Shown here piece after piece: positions 11,501-34,188 of a stretch of 64,000 nucleotides of DNA. Origin of the DNA: Pocillopora verrucosa (taxonomy: Eukaryota > Cnidaria > Anthozoa > Scleractinia > Pocilloporidae); NCBI RefSeq assembly GCF_036669915.1, contig NC_089321.1, positions 12,397,292-12,461,291 of the forward strand, written 5' to 3'. Position 1 is the first letter of the stretch. Each line of letters begins with the position of its first letter. The translations under genes were made by a program, and so were the position numbers. A model generated the notes under the pieces. The model was not told where the DNA came from, ran no database searches, and was given only the letters and a program-made list of their open reading frames with translations.

Positions 11501-13537
11501 CATCTCTGCAAAGCTTTGCAATGACGCGATGACATTTTTTTCCGCTAACAATAAACTTCTTTTGCCTCGAAGTAGACTCCTCCACCAACCAGTCCTTCAC
11601 TGACTTGTGAAAGAAGTCAATGCACTCGCCCTCAATGGGTAGAAGAGCCGAGATACAATCAACTGCGTCTCGTACTTTTTGCTCATCAACCGATGACCAT
11701 TCTTTTGAAAGGAACAACTTGTAGACAAACTCGACAGGTAATGGTTCTCTTGCTGCCACCATGGCATTTAAAAAATCAAAGAATTGCTCTTCGGTGATAC
11801 CTAGTTCTTTCTGCATTTCATTTTTCAGGCGTTTGAAATAGTCTTGATAAACGGACGAAATACCTGATGGCAAGTCGCTGTTCATCACTTCAGCTGCACT
11901 CCTACGCACAGCATATTCTTCTTAACGAACTCTGTCAGGTAATAGGTATATAACATGACTCCTTCTGACTTTTCAACAAGCTTCTCTAAGATGGTATCTT
12001 GGCAATCAGATTGCAGAACATGTTCCAGTTGCTCTTGAAAGCAAAGCCTAACGTCTATCAAGTTTTCTTGATCGTTTGGGTTCAGCTTTATGGGATTTAA
12101 GTCTTGAATCTTCTCTGAGATGTTCATTTCAGGTCGCGTTGTTACCACAAATCGTATCCAACACGGAAGCGTCTTGAAGTAATCCGCAATCACATTTAAA
12201 AGCTCATTACGCCCCTGGTATTCACTTTCGTCTAAGCCATCTATAACCATGAGATGGATAGAGCCTGGATCTTTCAAAACTGAAAGAGGTTCGTTAAACA
12301 AGAATTCAAACAGTTCTTCCACTTCAATGTCTCCAATTTCAACGCCCACATTTCTCGACAACTTCTTCACGAGAGCCTTCCTGTACTCTGGCAGCGATTC
12401 GGAGAGCTTCGGATTCCTTCGGCGTGCCATGTTATGCCGACAGAAGTGGCTCCCTGACAATCGTCCAGCCTCTAACATCTTTTGGCACAAGACAGCTGAG
12501 ATTACAGACTTTCCCATTCCAGCATTCCCGCTAATAACAATCACTCTATTTGGAGAACATTTGTCAGCTAACCAGCTCTCGACTTCTTTAAGTATCGATA
12601 AACGAGTTCCCTCAACATATCTGCTTGCATGGCGTCTTATTTCAGCTAAATTGTCCACGTTTGCTAGTTTCGCAAGGACTTTGTCATCCCTGATGCTCTC
12701 ATTCTCGTCATTCAAATTTTGAATGGTGTGCTGGGATGCCTCCTCCAAAGTTTGAAGCTTCTCGCAGACTTTTTCAACTGTTAACTTGGTATCTTGAATG
12801 GCTTTACTGTCTTGAAGTCGATTCTGATGCACAATACTGACAGATTCTTGCAAGTTCTTCTGCAACTGATGAACTTCTACCAGCTTTACTTTACTTTCAC
12901 CAACAGTTTGCAACACTTTGGTCTCCATATCCTTCAGCTGTGATTTTGTTTCTTTCTCAGAATCAGCCCACTCAAGCAACGCATCTAAGAACTCTTGCTC
13001 TCCACAATGTTCAGCCTTCAATCTATCAATTTCTGCCTGCTGCAAGCCAAGAGCAACAAGAACAACGCTGATCTCCTGCCACAGAGTTGAGAACGTTGGA
13101 TCAGCAATACCAGTTGTGGTAACATGGCCATACACTGTATTGCGGTAAAACTTTATGCGAGCAAGATTTGCTTCAAAGGAGTCGTCACTTGGAGGTGGTT
13201 TGGTGTTCCACCCAGAGAGGGGTGGGGAGAGACCACAAATGTTGGTTAAGAGAAGGAATAAAAGAGTGATATCGAATGTTTGGGAGTCTGGAGGAGCACC
13301 GCTTGGAGGAAACAATAGATCCCATTGTGATCTGTTTAAAATTTTTTTTTTCTTAAAGAGAGTATAAAGAGTTGAATAGTTTGCATTCAACGCGGTTGAA
13401 AGACTTGCTGGGGGATGATATCCATTGAAAACGTTCCTGAGAACTGTTGTTCCACCATCGATGAGAAGTCGGCTGAGCTTGGCTCCATTTGTCTTCTCTA
13501 CAGAACTGGCAAGAGGTGAAGGAGTAGCTGATGCCAT
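8571..13537 (-). CDS. HEPN-NACHT-WD40 protein (NLR-like), one frame break
   Basis: A large cytosolic STAND-type sensor/effector, function inferred. Exon A is 9740-13537 and exon B is 8571-9550, with a 189-bp intron. The start is taken as the ATG at 13535-13537; an in-frame TGA TGA lies upstream. Domains in order: a DZIP3-like HEPN domain (about residues 12-165) with an RNTVYGH motif of R-x5-H type; a coiled-coil stretch (about 170-290); NACHT with P-loop GNAGMGKS (about 337-344) and Walker B VIDGLDE; a helical linker; then degenerate WD40-like blades (LWSLRT, QWSLKD, LWNSDLS) and ankyrin-like LLENGADPYSKG at the intron. Around 11920-11940 (AAGAAGAATATG) the frame must shift: the upstream frame stops at about 11885, and the downstream frame continues through EYAVRRSAAEVMNSDLPSG. 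This is a real frameshift or a sequence error, since no plausible intron is seen. Related architectures are abundant in cnidarian NLR-like families. Domain calls are by eye. Confidence 0.8.
9551..9739 (-). mobile_element. Intron made of a repeat-family-2 element
   Basis: Almost the whole last intron of the NACHT-WD40 gene is one element. On the minus strand it opens GTAAGTTTCCAAAGAAACTG and TGGTGCTG, followed by GGAGGGAGAGTATAACAGGG. Inverted arms then follow: GTTGATAACGTAAACTGGCC and GGCCAATTTACGTTATCAAC. The pyrimidine-rich acceptor (CTCTCTTTCCTAG) follows them. Other family copies (3.5, 23.7 and 41.6 kb) carry the same GGGGTAAGTT end, so the donor came with the element. Confidence 0.75.
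9804..10013 (-). repeat. Coding 30-bp minisatellite (seven decapeptide repeats)
   Basis: Inside the NACHT-WD40 exon, about seven units of ten residues follow a pattern like E-Q-R-A-E-[ILV]-x-x-L-x. The early units are well conserved and the later ones have drifted. They form a charged, probably helical linker before the LLENGADPYSKG motif. Confidence 0.7.
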
Positions 13538-13689
13538 ATGATCCAAAATACAAAGAAGGAGTCATCAGGTGTACCTGCGCGTTTTCTGAAAGAAACATTA
13601 CAATTGCGTAATTGCTTCTCTTAGACATGTACTGGAAAGAGGAGCAAGACCTCTCCACTCTACTAATCAGTTTGACTCCTTCAACATTA

Positions 13690-13900
13690 TTTAATCTTTT
13701 ACACCAACTGTCATAATGCATATTCTCCATACTTTCTTTACACATTTCCTGAGGTGCTGACAAGGAGATTTTGTTTACTGATCAAAAGCTTTTCTTTAAT
13801 TAATAATCATTTCCTTCATTCTCATGACCCTAACACGTGATCCAGGGATGATATTGTAGGGAGAAATTAGATGCTAGTCACTCTTTGGGTTCAAAGGGTT
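13690..13900 (+). mobile_element. MITE family 1 copy
   Basis: It contains ATGCATATTCTCCATACT, TTTCCTGAGGTGCTGACAAG and ATATTGTAGGGAGAAATTAG, then TTTGGGTTCAAAGGGTTAA. It lies immediately upstream of the first coding exon of the NACHT-WD40 gene and may overlap its promoter or 5' UTR. Confidence 0.75.
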
Positions 13901-14145
13901 AAAGAAACCTGTCATCTTTAGAGTATCAGGGATTGTTTTTGTGCTCTCAAGGAATAATATACCTATATAATCGTGTCTCTATAGAAGTTTGTTGACTAAA
14001 ATATTATAAACTTATTATCAAATCTGCGCTGTATTAACACAAGGGAGACATTTTATTATGATAATTACAAATTAAAATACTTCAGGTATCTTCAGTTCAT
14101 ACTCATTGGATAATAATAATTATTATTTGACAGCCTTATGGTTAC

Positions 14146-14280
14146 CTGAGCTCCCCCACACACCATTTGCAATCCTTTGTTGATCACGTTTTGGTGATTT
14201 CACAGTGGTATTCCAAAAGCCAGCTGATTGGTCAGACAAGGAGCCAGCTGAAGGAATAAAGTCTTTGGGATCAGAGATTC
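14146..14280 (-). other. Candidate orphan exon, minus strand
   Basis: 135 bp bounded by a good acceptor (TTTTTTTCAG) and donor (GGTAACC), open in only one frame. The peptide has Ser/Gly/Trp-containing segments such as GFWNTTVKSPKRDQQRIANG and starts and ends in phase 1. It could be a 5' exon of the NACHT-WD40 transcript or part of another gene. The family is not recognised. The next acceptor at about 13587 (TTTCTTTCAG) does not continue into the NACHT reading frame, where TGA TGA intervenes. Confidence 0.35.
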
Positions 14281-15065
14281 CTGAAAAAAATCAAATCACA
14301 TAACAAAAGTTATTAATAGTATTTCACCACTGAACCACTCAAAATGTTAACTGAAAGCTTTGTAATGACAACAAATTCACTGCTCAATAGAACACAGGAA
14401 TGAAAATGATCTAAAATTTAATTCAAAATTGAATGCAGTTAAATACTGACAACAATTTTTAAAATTTTGCTTGTCAGTGTTTTCACTTTAGGGAAATAAC
14501 TTAACATATATGACTGAGTTCCCTTAGCATTGGTTTACACCAGCAATAGAAGCATTACAAGCCAATTCTAGAGCAGGGTCTTAAGTTAAAAGAGGAAAGA
14601 AGTTTTCAGAGAGTATGTCATAATACCCCATCAAAACTACTGCCACTAGAAGGGCATGGAAGCCTAAATCTCTCTTGTTATCTAGCAACAGGAAACTCCA
14701 AAGAGCTAATGTTGGGTCAGAAGAGGTACCCCACTACTTTTGACTGCTCATAAGCCACAATGCCCGACATTTTACTTACAAAATAACCACATTATATGTA
14801 ATAGGATCACACACAAAGTGAGTGAACATTTTCTTACTGTTGGTTATGTATACATTCTGTATTGTGACCTTGACAGCATAACCCAAGCAAGAACAACATA
14901 TCTTATGAAATGAAACCCATGGAAATTTCTTATGCAATACTTTCAAAGAAAAAAATTATTATTTTTTACCTTTTTCTGGCATATTTAATAAGCAAACATT
15001 ATATTGCAATGTTCTGTACTCATCACAATTAACTCAGACCTGACCAATTTTTTATTTTCAGAACT

Positions 15066-15298
15066 TTTAACCCTTTACACCCTAACATCACTATGTATAT
15101 TCTCCTAACAGTTATCTAAATATTTCCTACGGGACTGACAAGGAGAATTTGCTTAACAATCAAGAGCTTCTGCAGTTGGTGATTATCTCTTTTATCCTCA
15201 TAACCTTAATGTTTGATTCACAGGTGATATTGTGGGGGGGAAATTTGATGCTGATCACAACTGAGCATCTTATGTCCACTCTCAGGCAATAAAGGGTT
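15066..15298 (+). mobile_element. MITE family 1 copy
   Basis: It starts TTAACCCTTTACACCCTAAC and carries ATGTATATTCTCCTAACAG, TGACAAGGAGAATTTGCTTA and an AATAAAGGGTTTAA end. It lies within the first tandem unit. A truncated copy occupies the same relative place at 16867. Confidence 0.8.
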
Positions 15299-15358
15299 TA
15301 AATGTTTTCTCAAGCCAGAAGGTGGAGCATTGAAGCATGAAATGCGAAGACCTGGGGT

Positions 15359-15368
15359 CTAATGCCCC

Positions 15369-15399
<31 letters not shown>

Positions 15400-15608
15400 T
15401 TGTTTTGTTAAACACAGTTTAATTTTTTTTTTCTTCATAGAAACTATTTAACCGAATATTTTTGACTTGAATGTAGCACATTGGAAATACAAGTTAGCTA
15501 GTACTTGAATCCAATGGAAAATCAAGTTTTTCAGTTCTCTGTTTATAATTTTCATTCAATGAAAACCAGTTTAACAAAACATGTTTTGCTGGTGTGAATG
15601 GGGTATTA
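15359..15608. mobile_element. MITE with 20-bp terminal inverted repeats
   Basis: The left end is TAATGCCCCATTCACACCA and the right end TGGTGTGAATGGGGTATTA, near-perfect inverted repeats about 250 bp apart. The interior is AT-rich with an internal inverted pair (AAACATGTTTAAAA and AAAACATGTTTTG). Non-coding. The superfamily is not assigned. Confidence 0.75.
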
Positions 15609-16866
15609 GTCAAACTATTTGGACACTGGCTTCAATAAAGTGCAGGGCATGACATACATGTGCATCTAGTTACACCAGCAGGGTGAATGTATGAAACACA
15701 AGGTGAAACACTACAGTTCACAAACCTAACCCTGGTTTAAGATTTACTTGGGTCAAATTGTCAACATGGTTTTGAGGCTAAACTGCCATTGAACCAAACT
15801 GATATCTGTGGGATGAAAATGCTTCCAGCATTCAACTTTTAAATGACTGTCCATATCATAAAATCAAAAGTGTTTTGCCTTACCACCAAATCAATATCCT
15901 AAATATTTTCTTAAAATAGAAATCATTTTTGGAATCATGTGATGTACATTACTGCATGGAAATATACAAATGCACATGTATTTATGTTTAAGTTGCTGCA
16001 GCTTATCCTACACATAGGTAGACATGGAACTTGAACAAACCAATCTTCAAAGTTTAAATACCAGAGGTATTGCCTGGGAGTGGAATGTTGAAGCTCTGAA
16101 TTGACTACTGCATAAGGGAAAACTAAACTTAATACATTACTGCTAAGGGAAATCTGTCTAATTTGCTGTTCCCCTTTACTTAAAGTAAGTCTGTGAAATA
16201 TTCACTATCTAAATCATAAACATTTTCAAGATCTACAAAACCCTCACCTAAGTACAGGGATATTGAGTCTTATGTTCTATGCTCTTTAGCAGTTCTACTT
16301 TAATTAATTAATTCCTTGTAACAGAAGAAATCAATCAAAACTCACAGAAAGTTAAGTGCAAAAAAAAAACACTACAACTGTAAACTTCTAATGTTGTATT
16401 TAAAAATTACCATTAAAAGTTATGAGGTTTGCTTTTTTCCAAGTCACATTCGTCTATTAGGGAAAATGGCCATTTCATCTGAAAATCTAAAGCTGAGAAT
16501 GTTTAATAAAATAACAAAACAGGATACAATTTCCATAAAACATGATCACAGGAATATAAACCAAATCACTTGGCTGATATCAATAGGAAAGCCTGCCTGG
16601 GGAAAAACATTTTCATACAGTTGGTTCTGTACACTTTCAGTACTGTGATCTTGACAACATAACCCAAGCAAGAGCAACATATCATATTAAATGAAACCCA
16701 CGAAAATTTCTTAGGCAACACTTTTAAAGAGAAAAAAACAATTTTATCTTTTTTTGGCATATTTAATTAGCAAACAGTATGCTGCAAATTTTATTGTGCT
16801 CATCACAATTACTTTAGACAAGGCTAATTGATTATGGTAAAAATATCTTTTTTGTTCTCAGAACTT

Positions 16867-16945
16867 TTAACCCTTTACACCCTAGCATCAGTATGCATAT
16901 TCTCCTCACAGTTATCTAAACATTTGAAAAAGATGCTGACAAGGT
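16867..16945 (+). mobile_element. MITE family 1 copy, truncated
   Basis: It starts TTAACCCTTTACACCCTAGC and ATGCATATTCTCCTCACAG and breaks off after GCTGACAAGG. The truncation coincides with a junction of the local tandem duplication. Confidence 0.65.
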
Positions 16946-18925
16946 CATTCTCCTGGTCACAGTTTTAAATTTAGGGAAATAATTTAACATGACTGATGTA
17001 TGGATCATAATTAGTCACAAGTTCTCTATCCAAGACCTAAACAACATTGTATTTAATTGTAATATATAAGAAATTAATATCATTTTAATACTGAGTTCCC
17101 TTAGCATTACAAGCCAATTCTAGAGCAGGGTCTTAAGTTAAAAGAGGAACAACAGAATTTATACTGGGCCAGAAGAGGTTACCCAACTGCTTTTGATTGC
17201 TCATAAGCAACAGTGACATTTTCCTGACCAAATAACCACATTACATGTACCAGTAACAGAATCACACACACACACACAGTAAACATTTTGTTACAGTTGG
17301 TTCTGTACATATTCAGTATTGGGATCTTCACAGCATAATCAAAGCAAGAGCAACATATTGTATAAAATGAAACCCATTAAAATTTCTTATGCAATACTTT
17401 CAAAGGAAAATAATTTTTTAAATCTTTTTTTAGCATATTTAGTACACAAACATTATATTGCAATGTATTGAGCTCATCACAATTACCTCTGACCACACTA
17501 ATTGATTATTCATAGAAAAAAATTTTGTTTGTTTCCAGAACTTTTAATTCTTTACACCTTAACATCATGAGCCTTTGAGCAGTAATAAGTTGGTTAATTA
17601 AAGCCCTTTCAGGTGGGCTATATTGTAGTTATTCAGCTGTAAGAAGTTTTGAGTTGTAAGAATTAAGAACCCAAAACTTGAGAAATTGACAATGTCGACG
17701 TGACAGTTAAAAGACCCATCATCAGTCTTAGTGATTAACACACGCACAGTAAGAGTGAAAATTCTGTCAACTGACTTACAGTAGAGTAAAGCAATCAATT
17801 TAAATGATATACACACACTGTTAAAGGCTGCACCAAAATACCTTCAGTTGCTATAAGTTGCACTCTGAGTTTAGCATCTATTTTTCAGGGAAAGGAAAAT
17901 TTTCTCATTAAAACAGTGCACCTCATAACCAAATAACCATCATACAATAATCTGTTTATTGATCCTCACACGTGAGTTACGTTGTCTGGATGGTCATTTT
18001 GAAGTACACATTAAATTTTTAGTTATATGTTACTGCTTGGAGAATTCTGTCCAATTCGCTGTTCCATTATACTTAAGAAGGTCTGTGAAAGATTTACCAC
18101 TGAAATTACAAAAATTTTCAAGATCTACAAAACCCTCACCTAAGGTCAGGGATATTGAGTCTTATGCAGTAAGCTCTTTTGCAGTTCTACTTTAATTAAT
18201 TAATTCCTTGTAAAAGAATAAATCAATCAAAACTCACGGAAAGTTTAGTGCAAAAAAAGAACACTACTGTTAAATTTCCAGTTTTGTATATAAGAATTTC
18301 CAATTGAAAGTTAAGAGGTTTGCATTTTTTCGAGTCAATTGTTCCTCTATTTGGGAAAATAGCAGAAAATACAGCAATCAGTCATAATTATATTCTCACT
18401 AACATCTCTGGTGTGAAAAAGTTTCAGTTTCGCCAGGAGAAACAATGGCAAACTAGGAACACGTTTCGTTGTAGAAAATGTGCTTAATACCGAAAGAAAA
18501 TGCAACTATACTCGAGTCGAGTACGAAGGACCAGGAGACTCGAATTGGCGGGGATCTAAAGTATTACAAAATAACATGCCGTCATTCATGGTCTTAGTCA
18601 CTCACTGATGCCATTACAGATTCCTTTTATGAGTCATGCGATTCCTTCCGAGACGTATTTTCCATGCTACGCAAAATACTTCGCTCAAAAACCCTTTCTT
18701 TTCTCTTTCCTTCCTTAGGCCGGTGGAGGTCGGAATGAAATGTTATTATGTTAGTTCCTTCAAGAAATCCTCCAAATCACAAACATTTCATCAAAAGTTT
18801 TTTGATTGAATCTGTTAGTATTACAAAAATTTAAAAATTTACATTTAATTCAACTTTGCGATGCGATGATCTTTGAATTGATTTCCTCAAGTCGAGCCGG
18901 TCGCTTTTCTTAAGAGGTAAATTAG

Positions 18926-19020
18926 TGTTAACAACTGAGTTGAAAACGTAAATAAGCCACCGTAAAGGGTAAATAAGCTGACGTTTCGAGCTTTAGCCCT
19001 TCGTCAGAGCGAAGAATTAG
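18926..19020 (+). repeat. Dispersed repeat family 2 copy
   Basis: It carries AGTGTTAACAACTGAGTTGA, ACGTAAATAAGCCACCGTAA, AGGG, and GACGTTTCGAGC...AGCCCTTCGTCAGAGCGA. Same layout as 41610-41712. Confidence 0.75.
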
Positions 19021-20660
19021 GTTCCCATTCGCAAGTACAGATCTGTGCACCTATCACAGATGACATCAAACTGCTTCATATACCGAATGATCGGCACAAA
19101 ATGGTCATATAGTAAAAAAAATTTACTTAAAAATGAATTTTTACGTGGCGACGAATGAAATCAAAAGCGGAAGTGATTATAGATGTATTGGTTTGATGCC
19201 TAATGCATTTCTCTACACAACAGGCTATTGAAGAAGAAAAAAGTGAATGATAACGAGCTTATATTCCCATAAATGATAAAATAAGCGAAAAAAATATTTT
19301 CAATCTAACCTTTTGGGAAAACAGATCAACAGCCTTCCAGCGATGTAGCCAGATACCAAGGAATCCAGCGCCTCGAAATTTAATCTGCTTTTCTTATCCC
19401 TCATTGAACTCTGGGACTGATTATTATCTCAGCAAATAATCCACTTCTAATCGTCACGCTATACAAACGTTTTAGGGCAAGTGATAGTTATCGTTAGGTG
19501 TGTTTAGCAGAGAGCCCCTGAACACGGTTGTAACGTCAGACTTTTCGAACTTACTGAGAATTATTTCAAGAAAGCAATTAAGTAATTTTTTTGTGTTTAC
19601 ATAACCTTTTCTAAGCACTCGGACGATTGGGAGAATTCTCAAAAGTTTTGCAAGCCCCGACTGCGCCTCAGGTTTGCATGACTTGAATTCTTCTAAATCC
19701 GCTATGTGAACACGGGAAAAGTCCTCTATCGATTAACTACAGGTATCAGATAAGCAAAATTTAATATGCACTTTGACCGGATTTTTCGTGATCTTTCGGC
19801 GGAGAAGGACGAAAAGTTGACCTCATTTTTACGTTATCTGTGACTTACTACGGAACAGATGTCACGCAGTCACTTTTCGGGAAGTTTTAAGCATTAAAAT
19901 TGAAAATGAACCCATCTGTCTAGAATCAAAAGAAACAGAGAAACACTGTGGGTGGGGGGAAGAGGGGGGAGACGGGGGAGAGGGGGGAGGGAGGGGGAGC
20001 AGAAGCAAGGGTGTAAGGGATAAAAATGGTTTGCCAACGCAGAGTTTTACATTTTCAGCAGCAACGAGTCAACAATTTTGTCGTCGATTGTGGCTGTACC
20101 TTTTACTCAGATTTATCCTGCATTATAGATAAAATTGTTAATCTGCTTTTTCGCTTCGAAAAGAACATATGGAAAGAATGCGAGCAAGACAACATTTTGA
20201 ACTTGAGGTCATGATTGAGGTCATGACACCTCAGTTCCTTGGTGAAATATTGCTATGAGTATTTGACGTCTAAACTCGTGCAAAACTCAGGCTTGGAATG
20301 ATAATTCAAACACACTTATCCTTGACACTTACAACTGGCCTGTAAAAGTTTTGGTGAAACCACACAAATTGTCATGTAAGACGATTTTAAAAGGGCGATT
20401 TCGCCTTATTCGTACGAGCGGTCATAAAAATCCCCATACAAACTCTTATAATTCCGCCATGTCTCTTATTTCACAAGATGATCATCTCACAGCTGGAGCT
20501 TGGGCAACCTGTGTTTAACCTGCATTTTGTGCTGACAGCTTCATAAAATTCCTTTGACAAACTGAAAGTGGTTTCAATATTACAAAATTAATATCTCGCT
20601 TACGTAACGGAACGTTGGGGAAAAAACTGACTAAGAGACACAAACTACAAAGCTATAAAC
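19021..20660. other. Non-coding spacer between NACHT-WD40 and SELENOO
   Basis: No supported exon on either strand. It includes a G-rich tract at 19948-20000. The longest open frame (20026-20214, plus strand) shows no family resemblance. Confidence 0.4.
19948..20000 (+). repeat. G-rich tract with quadruplex potential
   Basis: It consists of many runs of three to six G separated by one to three bases (GGGTGGGGGGAAGAGGGGGG and similar). This satisfies the usual G3+ pattern for a four-stranded structure. Seen directly; any function is unknown. Confidence 0.6.
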
Positions 20661-20666
20661 AAATAT

Positions 20667-20672
20667 TTTATT
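20667..20672 (-). terminator. Possible SELENOO polyadenylation signal
   Basis: TTTATT on the plus strand reads AATAAA on the minus strand, about 750 nt past the SELENOO stop. It is the first canonical hexamer noticed downstream. Use is inferred only. Confidence 0.35.
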
Positions 20673-20795
20673 CTGTTGTCCTATTCCAGATCTAATTCAC
20701 ATCGGGTAAAAACTGCCAATTATTGGTTTTTGTTAGTACCGTCAACAACTGGAAGAGGCACATCCAACCAGATAAACCAGCCTAGTCTGTTCACA

Positions 20796-20817
20796 GATGA
20801 TCACAGATCTGATCATC
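20796..20817. other. 22-bp near-palindrome in SELENOO 3' flank
   Basis: GATGATCA and TGATCATC are perfect complements around a 6-base loop. The stem is too short for a selenocysteine insertion element. No function is claimed. Confidence 0.4.
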
Positions 20818-21424
20818 GTCCAGGGCTCGAGGGATAAAAGCGAATACGATCAGGGGATAAAACGAAAACAGTCACAGGGGGGAGGGGTGGGTCAAATTGA
20901 AGATTTGTGTACAAATCGTAACAGAATGCTTGCGGTTGTCCTCAAGTAGTCACTCGAACAGCTGCGGACAGACTAAAAACAGTCTGGTATACCGGCTCCC
21001 ACGTCGCTTCTGTCGAGCTAAGCTGAGAACTTCTCTAGTCTCCAACCGCTTCATTGGCGGAGAGCATTCTGGCGGCCATATTTGTTGATCCAAACGAAAG
21101 ATTGTTGGAATTGTTTTGATTAAGCAGTATAATCCTGCAAGAAGTCTTCTGTCTGGTCACTAGTTGAGAGCCGCGTGTGGTGACGTCAATTTTGATTCGC
21201 TGTTTAAACGAACGAGTGGCGAAGAGGTAGAGCCTGGGTACAAGGCTAACCAAGAGCATAAAAACAAGCCACACTATAGTTTCACTGTTTTACTTTTTTG
21301 CCAACTGCAATCGGTGAAAATCCCTTTCAATCCTGCATGTCGTTAACCCTACTTCTTCGCTTTGAGCGAGGAGGGAAGATAGACTCACTCCGCCGCGAGG
21401 ACCCACGAGGATTACGCGGTAGAT

Positions 21425-33399
<11,975 letters not shown>

Positions 33400-33413
33400 C
33401 GGAGAAGACAAAC

Positions 33414-33425
33414 TGCCATCTTGGC
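33414..33425 (-). promoter_or_regulatory. YY1-like motif upstream of SELENOO ATG
   Basis: CCAAGATGGCAG on the minus strand, about 15 nt before the chosen start codon and in the gene's own orientation. In animals this motif is typical of sites at or just after transcription starts of housekeeping genes. Binding is inferred. Confidence 0.4.
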
Positions 33426-34140
33426 CGAGGAAACGAATGGACTGGGGAAAGTAATGTTTGGTCTGAGGGATGAAGACAGATTCTGGAACGAGGTTTGTAA
33501 GAAACCATTCATCAACAGGGGGAAGTGAGACTCTTGGAGGAAAACATTTTGTCTTAGATGGACAAGTTAAAACATCTTTGGCAAACTTTTGAGACTTCAC
33601 AGCACAATAACCCCACCTTCACCCCCTCTCCCCAAGAAAAAGGGGGAGCCTCAATTCATGGCTACCAAATAGACAGAACAGATGTGTTGGTGGAGGGGTG
33701 TGGATGGGTATTCAAATATTCTTAAATTCTATTGCAGAGTAACCTCTACACAGTTATGTTGACTCTTTTTTTCTGCCAGAGACAAAGAAATGTTTACCCT
33801 GCGCACAAGGAAATCCTGGTCAGAAGTAACTGAACACTTCTGCCACCTAAACAGGGTGTGATTGTTCAAGAGGTGATTAGCTCCTATCCTGGATTATGCC
33901 AAACCTGCTTTCTGTTTCTTTTATAAAGGCATAGGTCACAACTAAAATTTTGTGGCATTTAATCTAAGTACTTTAATTGTTGAAAAAATGGAGCTCAGAC
34001 AGAAAAAATCAAAAGTAATTATCCTTCTTAACAAAACCACAAAACAAAGTAATAAATTATAATCATACTCTCTTGATGACAGAGAAAGTAAGTAACATCA
34101 CACAAATAAGAGCTTAAGAGTGCTTTTTCCATTGTTCTTG
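33426..34140. other. Spacer between SELENOO 5' end and MRPL2 3' end
   Basis: It contains the probable SELENOO 5' UTR and promoter. An open frame in phase with SELENOO extends to 33600, but its extra N-terminus does not look like family sequence. No other gene is seen. Confidence 0.45.
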
Positions 34141-34146
34141 TTTATT
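34141..34146 (-). terminator. Probable MRPL2 polyadenylation signal
   Basis: AATAAA on the minus strand, 43 nt past the MRPL2 stop codon. The position fits a short 3' UTR. Confidence 0.6.
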
Positions 34147-34188
34147 TGATTTTCTTGGATAAAAAAGATAAGAATTAACTCAAACCAG

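Larger units (their letters stand above)
14440..18360. repeat. Local tandem duplication (about 2 kb units)
   Basis: The blocks about 14440-16440 and 16955-18360 align with many differences, and a partial third copy lies at about 16590-16945. Shared landmarks include TAGAGCAGGGTCTTAAGTTA (14.57 and 17.12 kb), GCATAACCCAAGCAAGA-like text (14.88, 16.66 and 17.34 kb) and ATCTACAAAACCCTCACCTA (16.24 and 18.12 kb). The last marks an exon-like segment on the minus strand (GEGFVDLEN) with an acceptor, present in both units. No gene is assigned. Confidence 0.7.

Noticed and set aside
13353..13763. 136-residue minus-strand ORF overlapping the NACHT start
   Set aside because: Out of frame with the HEPN domain and without recognisable domains. 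It is a shadow of the true exon plus MITE sequence.
20640..21424. SECIS element for SELENOO
   Set aside because: No ATGA...AA...GA arrangement with a 12-14 bp upper stem could be found by eye. The GATGATCA/TGATCATC hairpin at 20796 is too short. A covariance-model search is needed.
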